Source of the DNA: Flabesymbios commensalis
Taxonomy: Eukaryota; Annelida; Polychaeta; Terebellida; Flabelligeridae
DNA: 64,000 nt
Reading direction: 5' to 3'
Assembly (NCBI GenBank): GCA_964017125.1
Contig: OZ024911.1
Location: 43,401,339 to 43,465,338 of the forward strand
In this document: positions 1 to 9,802 of the stretch, piece after piece
Layout: each line of letters begins with the position of its first letter
Position numbering within the stretch: the stretch's first letter is position 1
Program-made: the position numbers and the translations under genes
Notes under the pieces: generated by a model
The model's input: the letters and a program-made list of their open reading frames with translations, nothing else
Database searches by the model: none
What the model was told of the DNA's origin: nothing

Positions 1-715
1 TAATATAATAATAAAAATAGAAGTTACATAAGCTTACCCTCATTTGCGTAAATCCAGGTGGCCGCCATTTGACCTTATTTAGTACCATATTCCATTATTT
101 TTCGGCATGTAGTGGGCTTATTTTAACATGTTCGGCTCCTATTATGCGTTGTAGTTGGTAATGATCACACAAAAGGTTTAATATAAGAACAAACATTGAA
201 TCTACATTTTGTTATCCTCATTTGCATAAATCCAAGATGGTCGCCGTTTGGCTTTGTTTGACAGCATATAGCATATTTTATCATTTTGCGACATGTAGAG
301 AGTTCATTTTAGCATGCTTGGCTCCAATTAAAGTCTGTATGTAGTTTGCAATGGTCATACAAAACGTTCACTATAATAATAATCCTTGGAGTTACGCATG
401 TTTATCCCCATCCGCAGAAATCCAAGATGTTGGGCTCCAATTATGTGCTGTAGCTGCTAATGGTCATAGAAATGTTTAACATACAGAGTAAGAACAAAAG
501 TTGAGCCTTCCCATTGTTATCCTCTTCTGCATACATCCAAGATAACCACATTTGATTTTATTTGGCACAATATTTCATCATTTTTCAGCATCTATTCAGC
601 TCATTTTAACATGTTTGGCTCAAATTGTAGTCTGTAGTATGCTCATTGAAAACGTTTAATATAAGAATAAAAGTTGAAGTTACGCATTTTTATCCTAATT
701 TTCATAAGTCCAACA
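1..715. repeat. Tandem repeat, ~175-bp unit, about four copies
   Basis: A landmark ending in ATCCA(A)G recurs near positions 52, 229, 420 and 535, followed by conserved words such as the CATTTTAACATG type and GGCTC(C)AATT. Spacing is about 175 bp, except that the third unit has lost about 60 bp. The array runs off the left edge. Units are roughly 70-75% alike by eye. No reading frame persists across units, so I read it as satellite-like. Confidence 0.75.
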
Positions 716-884
716 CGACAGCCTGATACTCCACATAGGAGGTGCTGCTGGAGTACAAAGTCAAAGACACCTTAGGATTTTAATTATCTAAATTTACAGA
801 AATATCTAAGATCGACACCACAATTTATGAAAAATTGTGCTACAAGTCTACATCTCAGTTGTTAGTTAGTTAAGTTTGTTAGGC

Positions 885-1152
885 ATACCCAGGGCCTTGG
901 CCAGGGGGTGTCTGTAACACCCCCTTGCATGCATATCTCCAAAATCAGTTTTACTTCAATAGGGTAGAGTGAAAATTGTCATTAAAACTAGTCCATTTTA
1001 CCTCTATTTTTCACCAGAATGCACAATTTAAAACCTTGTGTTTTTAAATTTTCTACGGGACATGCATCTCCCCCCAGACGTAGCCGGTTGGCTATCCTGA
1101 CCCCCCCCCCCCCCCTCCGTTTTCTTAGTCTGGATACGGACCTGATACCAAT
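885..1152. mobile_element. Non-autonomous DNA element, 'GTATCCAG' terminus family
   Basis: Begins near CCCAGGGCCTTGG with GGGTGTCTGTAAC close behind and ends in TCTGGATACGGACCTG. The same start and end words occur at 34234-34405, so the two are relatives. A C-rich run (1101-1117) interrupts it. No coding capacity. The family assignment rests on shared ends only. Confidence 0.5.
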
Positions 1153-2100
1153 CAGTATAGAACACACTTTATTTATCATAAGTCCAACATCGAAGCAGTT
1201 GAAAAGTGAATGTATCAATTGACTATATTATATTAATTATGATTTAGATTTCACTATAGAGTGTTAAGAAGTGCTTGTTTCCTGACTAGGCAAATATCCA
1301 ACAACAAACCATCTCCATTGAATAACAATTTTATGTGTTATTTAAGTCCTCTTTATATTGCAAATGTGGTAACCGATTAAAAATAAACATTCACATTTTG
1401 TATTTCACTGTAATTTTATATTATATATTATTATCACTTCATTTAATGCAACATGAATAATAACATTGTTTCGGTGTAACAACACGGCATTACTGCGATT
1501 TCGCTGACGCAAATCATTGATTTAGACAACAAAGTTATAGATAGAGGACACATTATATTATGAACGAAAGTGAAAAAATAAATCCTTTTCCTGGCTGAAG
1601 TGAACCCTGTTGTCTTTATAGCTCAAAATGGGTGCCACCAGCTCAGTATCAAGACTCGGGATCAAACGCATTATAACATCTAACAGTATTCTACGATGTA
1701 GCTCACAGCGAGATCATGATTATTCTCTCTGTCAATATTATTTCCAGAGCATGTGAATCCTGGTCAACTACCTGTTATAATTTTTTGCTGACCAACCTTT
1801 TTTCGTCATAAGAGAAGTGCCTTCAATAGCAAAGACATGAGATCATTGGGGGGAGGTATTTTTTTTTCGCTGGGCGGACTGCACATAGAAACACACTTTG
1901 TCACGTGAATTGATGACTGGGTTCATTGGAATTTAAACCGTGCCCGTTAAGCACATCATTTAACTGCAACAAACCTATGTTACCAGGCTACCACTCTCAT
2001 ATAGAGTCGATGATTATTTGCGCTTGATTATAGGCCTACCAACTATGATCATGGTGATATAGTGTAGCTAGGGCGCATGCGTGATATGAGTCTTTTGGAG
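1153..2100. other. Unassigned AT-rich intergenic sequence
   Basis: No open frame, RNA motif or clear repeat was recognised. Short poly-T near 1858 and a TAGGCCTA word near 2032 are the only notable features. Confidence 0.5.
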
Positions 2101-2103
2101 TCA

Positions 2104-2331
2104 AAACACCACCCAGAGGCGTATCCAGGGGCCGGGGGGCTCTCGAGTACCCCTTAATGTCCAGAGTGATGATTTGCCAATTTATTCATTTTACTGAGGA
2201 TCAGTGTCATATTTTCATTTTACGTCAAATGTACCATTAAATCGCACCAGTTGGTGCTCGTTTTTTTTCAAAATTACCATTATTTCTAAGACCTCCTTAT
2301 TTTATATCTGGGTAGTGGATACGCCACTGAC
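2104..2331. mobile_element. Short MITE with CAGNGGCGTATCCA ends
   Basis: The left end CAGAGGCGTATCCAGG is mirrored by GTGGATACGCCACTG on the right, giving an imperfect terminal inverted repeat of about 14 bp around a ~230-bp body without coding capacity. Similar ends appear at 11075, 14078 and 17178, so this looks like a dispersed non-autonomous DNA transposon family. Confidence 0.6.
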
Positions 2332-2387
2332 ACCAATCAGTCTTTAAGTAACCTAAAGAACAAAATGTGTTTTGACATAAAAAAAAG

Positions 2388-2704
2388 AGATGAATGAGTG
2401 AATGAATGAATGACTGAATGGGGTTTAGGCCACCTTTGTGCACATATAGGCAAAACTGGGCCAGGAGAACCTCCTGAGGATGGTGACATGACACTGCCCT
2501 GCAGACACAGGATTCGAAATTCGAGCAATGGAGGCCGAGCACGCTACCTCTCGTTCACGGAGGCTCCCCACAATACTGAATATTTACGAGTAAGCAGGGA
2601 AGAAACATTTGTTTCTTTAAAACATAAATACCGGAGCGGGGGACGAACCCGCGATCTCCGACTTTCCAAGCAGGCAGCTTGCAAGCCCCCCCCCCCCGGA
2701 ATAT
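2388..2704 (-). mobile_element. tRNA-derived SINE, variant 5' head
   Basis: Read on the minus strand, the 3' two-thirds match the dimeric SINE seen elsewhere in the window: the linker with AAAGAAACA and TGTTTCTTCCC, the second tRNA-like unit, the CTCCTGAGG region, the GTGCACAAAGGTGGCC tail and an (ATTC)n end. The 5' head differs: it carries its own Pol III B box (GGGTTCGTCCCCCGC) and a GTCGGAGATCGC arm rather than the usual GGGTAGTGGTTAGCACC head. No target-site duplication was found, and a C-run sits at the 5' end. It looks like an older or separate subfamily. Confidence 0.8.
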
Positions 2705-3470
2705 GAAACCCAATCCATCCTGATAATTATGATACCCAGTTTTTTAAAATAATTTCAAATATATTTGTATTCTTTGTGTCAGGTAGTGTCTACTGTTTAA
2801 GAAATTGATAATCAATTCAGCGATACATATGGGATCTGTTTAATATTGATGATAAATCTGTAATATGAACATAAGAAGTAGGCCACCACAGGAAGAAGAG
2901 TCTGGGCGACAGATCGAAGGGAACACGGATAGATGCCATACCATGGTTACTAAGTGACACACATAAAACAAACAAGCTTTGGTATTCAAGACACCATCAT
3001 CAAACGTTCAAAGTAATACAAAATCTGAACCTGCAAGTTAAGTTTCTTTATTCAGAATTTCAATTGAAATCCCTTGCCAAACCTTTTATATGGAAATCAT
3101 CTCTGGTGATCTTCACTTTCAGAATTCGGTCAACTACGACAAGGTGGGAAATCTGATTTGGTGCAGATACTAGATAAATATATTGCACACACATCTCAGG
3201 CACTTGATTTAGATGCTAAGATTTTAATGGAGCTGTACCGGTTTATATGCTCATGGCTCAGAGTCCCTCAAAATATGTGATCTTTATATATAAATAACAA
3301 TTACAATGTCAAACACATTGATGCCGTGTAGGCCAGATACCTTCATCTCTTTCCATCCCACCCACTGTAACCTTGGTAGGGAAATTAAGGGATCACCGCG
3401 GTATGGTTCCCACTATTTTAGGATAACTAGTATGATCCATTTCCACCTATTAGACTGTTTGCTATTCCAG
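2705..3470. other. Unassigned intergenic sequence
   Basis: AT-rich, with only short chance reading frames. No repeat, RNA or exon was recognised. Confidence 0.4.
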
Positions 3471-3471
3471 T

Positions 3472-4115
3472 ATATGCTGACCCACGGTACGAAGCGTGCC
3501 GAAATTGATTTTATGGTGCTTTTAACCATTTTCGAGTATGCTGAATCCAATGCCGAGTGGTGCCAAGCTCAACTATTTATGCAAAGGCTCGAATTTTACG
3601 ATTTAAAATCGGCCTCGAAAATCGCTCGAAAATCTCTCAGAAACAAAGATTTCAGCCAGTACAAAGCGTATGTATGCCTGCTTTATATGTGACCTACGGT
3701 ATGAGGCGTGCAAAAATTAATTTTACAATGTTTTTAACCTTTTTCGAGTATGCTGAATCTAATGCCGAGCGGTGCTAAGTTCAACTATTTATGCAAAGAC
3801 ACGAATTTTATGATTTAATGTTGGCCTCGAAAATCACTCAACAAGAACACTGACGGAAGGGCCAAAAGGAGTCTCATCCAATATACGGCACATATATATA
3901 TGCTTGCTTTATATATTTTAAACTATTTTCGAGTATGCTGAATATAATGCCGAGCGGTGCTAAGTTCAACTATTCATGCAAAAGCTCAAATTGTGCGATT
4001 TTAGGGCATGTTTGATCGAATACCGAGCGGTGCCAAGCTGAGAAATTATTATAAATGCTCAAAATTTTCGATTCAAAAAAAGCCCTAAAAATCAGGAAAA
4101 TTGCTATGAATATGT
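3472..4115 (+). repeat. Satellite array A (~210-230-bp unit, about three copies)
   Basis: Units start near ACGGTACGAAGCGTGCC and contain TTTTCGAGTATGCTGAAT and AATGCCGAGCGGTGC. The same units occur in reverse orientation as a longer array at 19200-20810. Unit one carries a ~65-codon frame that is also open in the inverted array; other units carry stops. Confidence 0.8.
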
Positions 4116-5200
4116 GTGCTCGACGACTGCATGCATGATTCAGTGATACATCTTGACCTCTTTATGTTTTTACAATTAGGTAGGAATAACTCAAATATGC
4201 AATTTTAAGCAATGATATATATTATTTGGCGACAAATAAGTAGAAAATATTCTCCCTAATGATTGTAATAAATGGTACAATGGTGTAAATCTCTAACACC
4301 TTCAACAAAACGCATGCGCATGTTGTGCTTCAAATTCATTTCATTTTAGAATGTAATATAATATAATTATGGTAATATAATACAACAACAAATATAGTTA
4401 TGCATGTTTTTGAAGCAGCACTCTACTTTCTGTATTATATAATCTTCTTACTTGATATTACGACAAAACCAACTGATAATCTATGATGACAGAGTGCACG
4501 TCAGTCTCTCTCGAAAACACCTAATAATAACCACAAACATATATTTTATGGTAGTTTGGCGAACGAAAAGTACAAAATGTCCTCATTTTGAGTGTCATAG
4601 GATATAATTAAATCTCTAACGCCCTGATAAACGTATATACAGTGTTTTTTTCATAATTCTATTCATTTTCAGATGTAATGCTGTCAGTTGTCGAATGTAA
4701 ACACAAGCTTACTCCTAATCAATATATACACTGGAAAATAATTATCTACATATATCACTCTGTGTATTGTCATTACACGCCCCAACTGCTAGTTTTTGAT
4801 GACAAAGCCGAGGACACCCCAATCCTTCTCGGAAACACCTCCACCTCAATGTTTGAGAGCCAAATAAACAGATAAACAGCCGCAATAAAGGATTACTTTG
4901 ATGGCTCGTGGAAGGGCTTCTTCTTTGTCATGGTGATTGGTGACAGCTTTCTATCATTTTCGTACCAGCCACTCTTTTATGCAGTAGGAGCAGGAAGATT
5001 GGGGTGTGATTCAATAGCCCATTCTCACACACGGCTAACATACATGTTGATATAGATCAGTATGAAGACCAAATGCATGTGATGTAATGGTCAGTTGCTC
5101 TGATTTGGAACAACTGAAGGAACACAATTATGTCAGTAGGCCTACGTTTGAGGCAACACCAATAGTAGAGGACATACTCATATTACAGTGCAGAATGACA
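4116..5200. other. Unassigned intergenic sequence
   Basis: Very AT-rich. A loose duplication is visible between about 4180-4330 and 4540-4640 (both contain a GACGAAAAG or GACAAATAAG word, then 'AAATCTCTAACxCC'). No gene was recognised. Confidence 0.4.
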
Positions 5201-5366
5201 CGAGGTGACAAGGTGAGATAAAAGGTGACGGTAAGGCGTTAATGGTCAATGGGGAGGTGTTAAAGAGGAACGAAGATGCGCCATATGGCATGTAGTGTGA
5301 CGGAGAGGCGTTAAATGTCAAAGTGAAGGCTTATGGGGTGATGGGGATAAAACGAATAGGCATTAA
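5200..5366. repeat. Degenerate minisatellite, left block
   Basis: Short degenerate units of about 20-25 bp around the theme GTTAAAGGTGACGGGGAGGC. The same theme resumes at 6416-6930, so the two blocks were probably one array split by the LINE fragment between them. Confidence 0.65.
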
Positions 5367-6415
5367 ATAAATCTTTATTCGTTAAAGAACAGATTACACC
5401 ATACAATTGTTACCAAAAAATGAAAAAAAAAAGTTAAATTAATCTGGTGTCAGGTGTCTATATAAAAATAATTCTGTACAAACATAATTTACCATATCAT
5501 TTAAATTGTCATGCGATAATTCGTAATTATCAGAGTTTTCCCTCATTGTCAATAAATCTATCACATTACCTGCAGCTTTCCTGCTTTCATCCTTTAATTT
5601 CGACTCAGAAACATTTATTATTTTTTATAGTAATCCATGAGTCATAATTACTTACTTGAAATAATGTGATTGATACTCTTACATGTGAACGATTTGCTTC
5701 CTAACATACATAATTTTGTGGATAACCGTACAAGTGAGTTGGTGCTTTTCAGGTTTGACATTACATATTTCATTATTCGTGGGTGTTCTTGAACATCTAT
5801 TGGCTGGTCTTCAGTTATGAGATGCAACAAATTATTGTGCGTTCTATAAGGTCATTTATACAGTTGTCGCAAGCATTTTCTCCAAGAAATATAAAACTTA
5901 TTGATCGACTTTGCTGGTACATCCCATAGTAAAAACCCGTGCAAAGAAGAACAGAATGATTTAAATAATTTATACTTAATTAAGTGAGGTGCTAGCTTAA
6001 ATTGTGACATTACTGTATTAGCTCGTCTAATAAAATCATCTGTTGTTACTTTGATCCTTATTTCGTTATTACAACCACCGACAATATTACCTAGGTCGAC
6101 ATATTTAGAAGTTCTTCGTATTTTATCACCATCAAAGGTTACATATATATCTTCAGTGGTAGCACAGTTAAAAGAGTTTACTTTTTATAGGATTAAATAA
6201 AACATGATACTCCCGAGCGAAATATAAACCTACATTGATTAGTTTATTAAGTGCCATAATTATCTGCGCCAGTAGTGCTACATCATCTGCATAAGCAAAC
6301 GCGCCCATAAAAATATCACCAACATAGCATCCTAACTTTGATTGACGCAAACGATTCAACAATTTATCTATATACATTGTAAATAAAACTGGTGATAACC
6401 CTCCACCTTTTTAAC
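5367..6415 (-). mobile_element. 5'-truncated, decayed LINE fragment
   Basis: On the minus strand, 6168-6410 encodes part of a reverse transcriptase palm: GCYVGDIFMGAFAYADDVAL (YADD catalytic motif) followed by REYHVLFNPIKSKLF. Further downstream, 5648-5830 keeps another open piece (MSNLKSTNSLVRLSTKLC). The pieces are in different frames with stops between, so the copy is dead. AATAAA lies near the 3' end (5371-5380 on this strand). Only the C-terminal half of ORF2 is present, typical of 5' truncation on insertion. Clade not assigned. Confidence 0.75.
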
Positions 6416-6927
6416 ACCGTTGTTGGTGACAAAGGGTTTGTAAAAAGAGGTGTGACTGCGCAATGGGGGGTGGCGACTAAAATGCATTTAAACGCGATGG
6501 TCAGACGTTAAATGGCATTAAAGTGTGACGGGATGCATTAAAAGGTGACGGGGGAAATAAAGGCGGCGTAAAAGGGAGATGGGGAGACGCTTAATAGCAA
6601 TGAAAATGCGTTAACGGTTGATTGAGAGGTGCTTAAGGCCCACGAGAAAACGCCAATAAGAGGCATTTAAGGCAACCAAAATGCAGTATAGGAGATGTAA
6701 TGTGTTAAAGACAGACGTGGCAGCGTTTTAGGGTGACATATAGGCGTTAGATGTCGATGGGGATGAATCGAAGGGCTATTGGGAGGGGGTGGTTAGAGTG
6801 CGACGAGGAAGCGTTAAAAATTGATGGAAAAGCGTTAGAGGGTGATGTGGATGTGTTGAAGGGTGAGGGAGTGCCGTTAAAGAGCAAAGTAAAGCATTAA
6901 AGGACGACAGACGATAATATGTGACGA
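6416..6927. repeat. Degenerate minisatellite, right block
   Basis: Continuation of the GTTAAAGGTGACGGGGAGGC-type array, about 20-25 units, strongly diverged. It ends at the large palindrome. Confidence 0.65.
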
Positions 6928-6994
6928 GGGGGCGTTAAAGTACTTTCTCGACATACCACTTAGTGGTATGTCGAGAAAGTACTTTAACGCCCCC
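6928..6994. repeat. Perfect 67-bp palindrome
   Basis: Left arm 6928-6960 and right arm 6962-6994 are exact reverse complements (33 bp each) around a single T at 6961. The centre reads ACCACT-T-AGTGGT and the outer ends read GGGGGCG and CGCCCCC. It sits at the junction of the minisatellite and the next tandem array. Confidence 0.95.
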
Positions 6995-7023
6995 CCCGAC
7001 ATATAGTGGCACTATATGTCGGG
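6995..7023. repeat. Second perfect palindrome, 29 bp
   Basis: Arms 6995-7008 and 7010-7023 (CCCGACATATAGTG and its exact complement) surround a single G at 7009. It starts at the base after the first palindrome ends. Confidence 0.95.
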
Positions 7024-7480
7024 TATACATGGAAATTTCTATGGTAGACACGAAAAATCATAAATCTTGTCGAAAATTATGTCAATTGATTGTTTAACCT
7101 TTCAAAAATGGCGGTCATCTCGAATTTTACACACAATGTAATGTCTAAGGTACTTACTTGACACAGCACTATGTAGGGTAGACCCGAAGCTCTGTGTTAG
7201 ACACCAAAATCTGCTTTTATTCTGTCGAATATGATATTAATTAATTGTTTGACCTTGCACAAAATTAATGGCGTCCATCTCGGCATTTACACACAATGCG
7301 ATGTCTAAAGTACTTTTTGGTCACACCACTATGTCGGGCATACAAACAACCCTATGATAGACATAAAAATCATAAATCTGACTATTATGTCGAAAATGAT
7401 GCCATTTTAGTGTTTGACCATGCAGAAAATAATGGATGTCATCCTGGATTATGCCGCCAATTCGACAATTTTGAACGGCC
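7005..7480. repeat. Tandem repeat, ~160-bp unit, three copies
   Basis: CACTATxTxGGG recurs at about 7010, 7168 and 7327, each followed by a GTAGACAC or GATAGACAT word, 'AATGGCGTCCATCTCG'-type text and a GTCTAAAGTACTT word. The repeat unit shares its AAAGTACTTT word with the palindrome arms at 6928-6994. Confidence 0.7.
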
Positions 7481-7934
7481 AACAAAGTCTTCTGAAAACC
7501 CATTATTCGAAGAACATCTGCAAATATTATGCTTTTATCATCATTACATGTGCCTGTATGTCGTCTAGATTACCAAGGTCATGGCGGTCATCTTGGATTT
7601 ATGCATATTTCACTGTTTTCCCAAATGTTAAACTCTGGCCAACATGCTAAATATGCTCTACAGACCCCTCTCAGTGTAGTCAGCAAAAACAATACACTTC
7701 GTTCATTTTCCTATGGAAAGCTTCAAAGTTAAAATCAATTAACAGAATTATCTATTTCGCTTTTAATTCAAATAGTCACATCAACAATAAGAAGCATGTC
7801 GGAAATTATGCATTGGTGTTTATTATTATTTCCTATTGGTAGGAATATAGTTATTGATGTCGTAAAACATCATTTTTTCATAAATGTCACAAACATTTTA
7901 TAATATTTCAGCTGCCACTTACATGTATCAGAGG

Positions 7935-8120
7935 CAGGCTTGGGGCCAAAGTACTCGGTACTTCGGTACTTTGGTACTCGAGTACTGATTTTGCAGTACT
8001 CGTCGGTACTCAGTACTCGTACTTTTAAAAAGTACTTGTACTCTACTTGTACTCAAGTACTTTTAAAAATAAAAGTACTTTTAACGAGTACTTACGAGTA
8101 CTTTACGAGTACTAGTCATC
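7935..8120. mobile_element. hAT-like element end with AGTACT subterminal repeats
   Basis: Starts with CAGGCTTGGGG and continues as dense repeats of the AGTACTTGTACTC type (about 180 bp), ending near GTACTAGTCATC. It shares the start CAGGNNTGGGG with three other loci here. The opposite end and transposase were not found, so this is a solo or non-autonomous piece. A related stretch without the start motif is at 19072-19172. Confidence 0.55.
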
Positions 8121-8261
8121 TCGATTCAAAATAGCTCACAGACAAATCCTAAATCATTATTGCAGAATATGGAACATTCAGTTAAGGATTCTTTTACCAT
8201 CCGTTTAGCTATTATATTGAAAAATGATTTAATAAATACAACACCTCGTTCTTCGCAGCTA

Positions 8262-8335
8262 AACCCCAGAAAACATGAGACATTGAAACAATGGTGGTAT
8301 AATGTTGGGCCAACGTTGAAGACTATGTACCAAGA
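8262..8335. repeat. GTTGGGCCAACG-family MITE copy
   Basis: Contains CATGAGACATTGAAACAATGG, TAATGTTGGGCCAACG and TTGAAGAC words, matching the first half of a dispersed short palindromic element. Confidence 0.55.
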
Positions 8336-8893
8336 TAATTAGAGATTCAATTAAATATCGTTTTTGTTGGGACGATCGACCGGTATTTGCATAATATTCG
8401 CACAACATTTCCAAAGCACCGGACAAAAAATATCACTTGAGTGAACAAGTAGTTTATAACTGTTATAGAGCAGTTGAGACTCGGTGTGGACTAAGATATA
8501 TTAAAACTGCCATAGCTCATACAACTCAGTACCAATGTTGTGTAAATATAAAAAAACACGACCGCGACAACGCGACGTCTTATCTACAGAGACCTTACAA
8601 TGCCGGGCCAATGTCCACGACAATGGGCCAAGAATTAACCAGCAAGTACGTAGGATTAACACATGATATAACAGTACTGTTCAAACAAAGATGACCAAAG
8701 TAATTACTAGTAGACGGCAAACATCACCCTTTAACTGCGGGACACCACTATTTTTTGTATATCATTATTACAAATCATTTATAAAGCGGTTTATCCAAAA
8801 AAAAAATCGGATCGCTATAAATACTAAAAACAAGAAAAATAAAAAGTAAAAAGTGGACGAAATTATGCACAAGTTTACAAGACGTCAGGTGTC

Positions 8894-9206
8894 AAATGAA
8901 ATGAATCGGGCTTTAGGCCACCTTTGTGCACATATAGGCTAAACTGGGCCAGGAGAACCTCCTGAGGATGATGAGATGAATGAGATGACACTGTCCACCA
9001 GACACAGGATTCGAAATTCGAGCCCTGGCGGTCTGAGGCCGAGCACGCTACCTCTCGGTCACGGAGGCTCCCCACAATACTAACTTTCACACGTGGATGG
9101 GGAAGAAACATTTTTGTTTCTTTGAAACCGCCGAGACCGGGAACCGAACCCCGAACTCTGGCGTGAAAGGCAGCAGTGCTAACCACTACCCTAGGGCCCC
9201 CGCCCT
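8894..9206 (-). mobile_element. Dimeric tRNA-derived SINE, full length
   Basis: A 313-bp minus-strand copy flanked by the 9-bp direct repeat TCAGGTGTC (8885-8893 and 9207-9215). In order on its own strand: head unit with A-box-like TAGGGTAGTGG and B box GGTTCGGTTCCCGG; an AAAGAAACA linker; a second tRNA-like unit (GCCTCCGTGACCGAGAGGTAGCG with the B-box region GGGCTCGAATTTCGAATCC); and a tail with GTGCACAAAGGTGGCC ending in (ATTTC)n. No coding role. Confidence 0.9.
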
Positions 9207-9716
9207 TCAGGTGTCTAGCGAGCTAAACTACCCCAAAATGTACAATATATATACATTGCGTCAGGTCACCAGTAAGCAGCAGGTAAGTCAAAAAATGCAT
9301 TTTTTTGTATTTGTCTATTCTTTAATATCGTAATTATGTAGTTTGTCATTTGAAGTATAGACATTGAGTCAGCAGTAATAACTACAAATTAGAGAAAAAT
9401 ATAATTGAACACGTAAGTGTCGCGTAAGGGTTAAAGGTGTGAGGCTACATAACGAGTCAATTGTAGGCCTACGGCGGCTTTATATAACCCTTTCCGTCCC
9501 CGAAATGTGATGACGAACCGAGTATAAAAATAGATACAACACTGAGGTGCTCGTCCTATAAATTGCATACAAATATATTTCTGTTCTAATAATAGGCTAA
9601 TTCATCAGCCAGCGTATGCCCGGGCTGAATCTTGTACGGATATACATGTATTATGGTAATACATTCGATTTGATATCACAGTCACCAGCAACTAAAGTGT
9701 GCCTGTTATCGCAAAG

Positions 9717-9802
9717 CAATTCTGCCTTGCAAAGCCAAAAGAAAGTTCTGTTTACTTTACAAGTAAGCAGACACTGCCTTTTGGATTTTCAGGGCAGAAT
9801 TG
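9717..9802. repeat. Hairpin-forming repeat (foldback)
   Basis: Arms 9717-9741 and 9778-9802 match as inverted repeats at about 20 of 25 positions; the inner part (TACTTTACAAGTA) is itself palindromic. A relative lies at 17764-17840. The left breakpoint of the 3-kb duplication (9745) falls just inside this hairpin. Confidence 0.75.
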
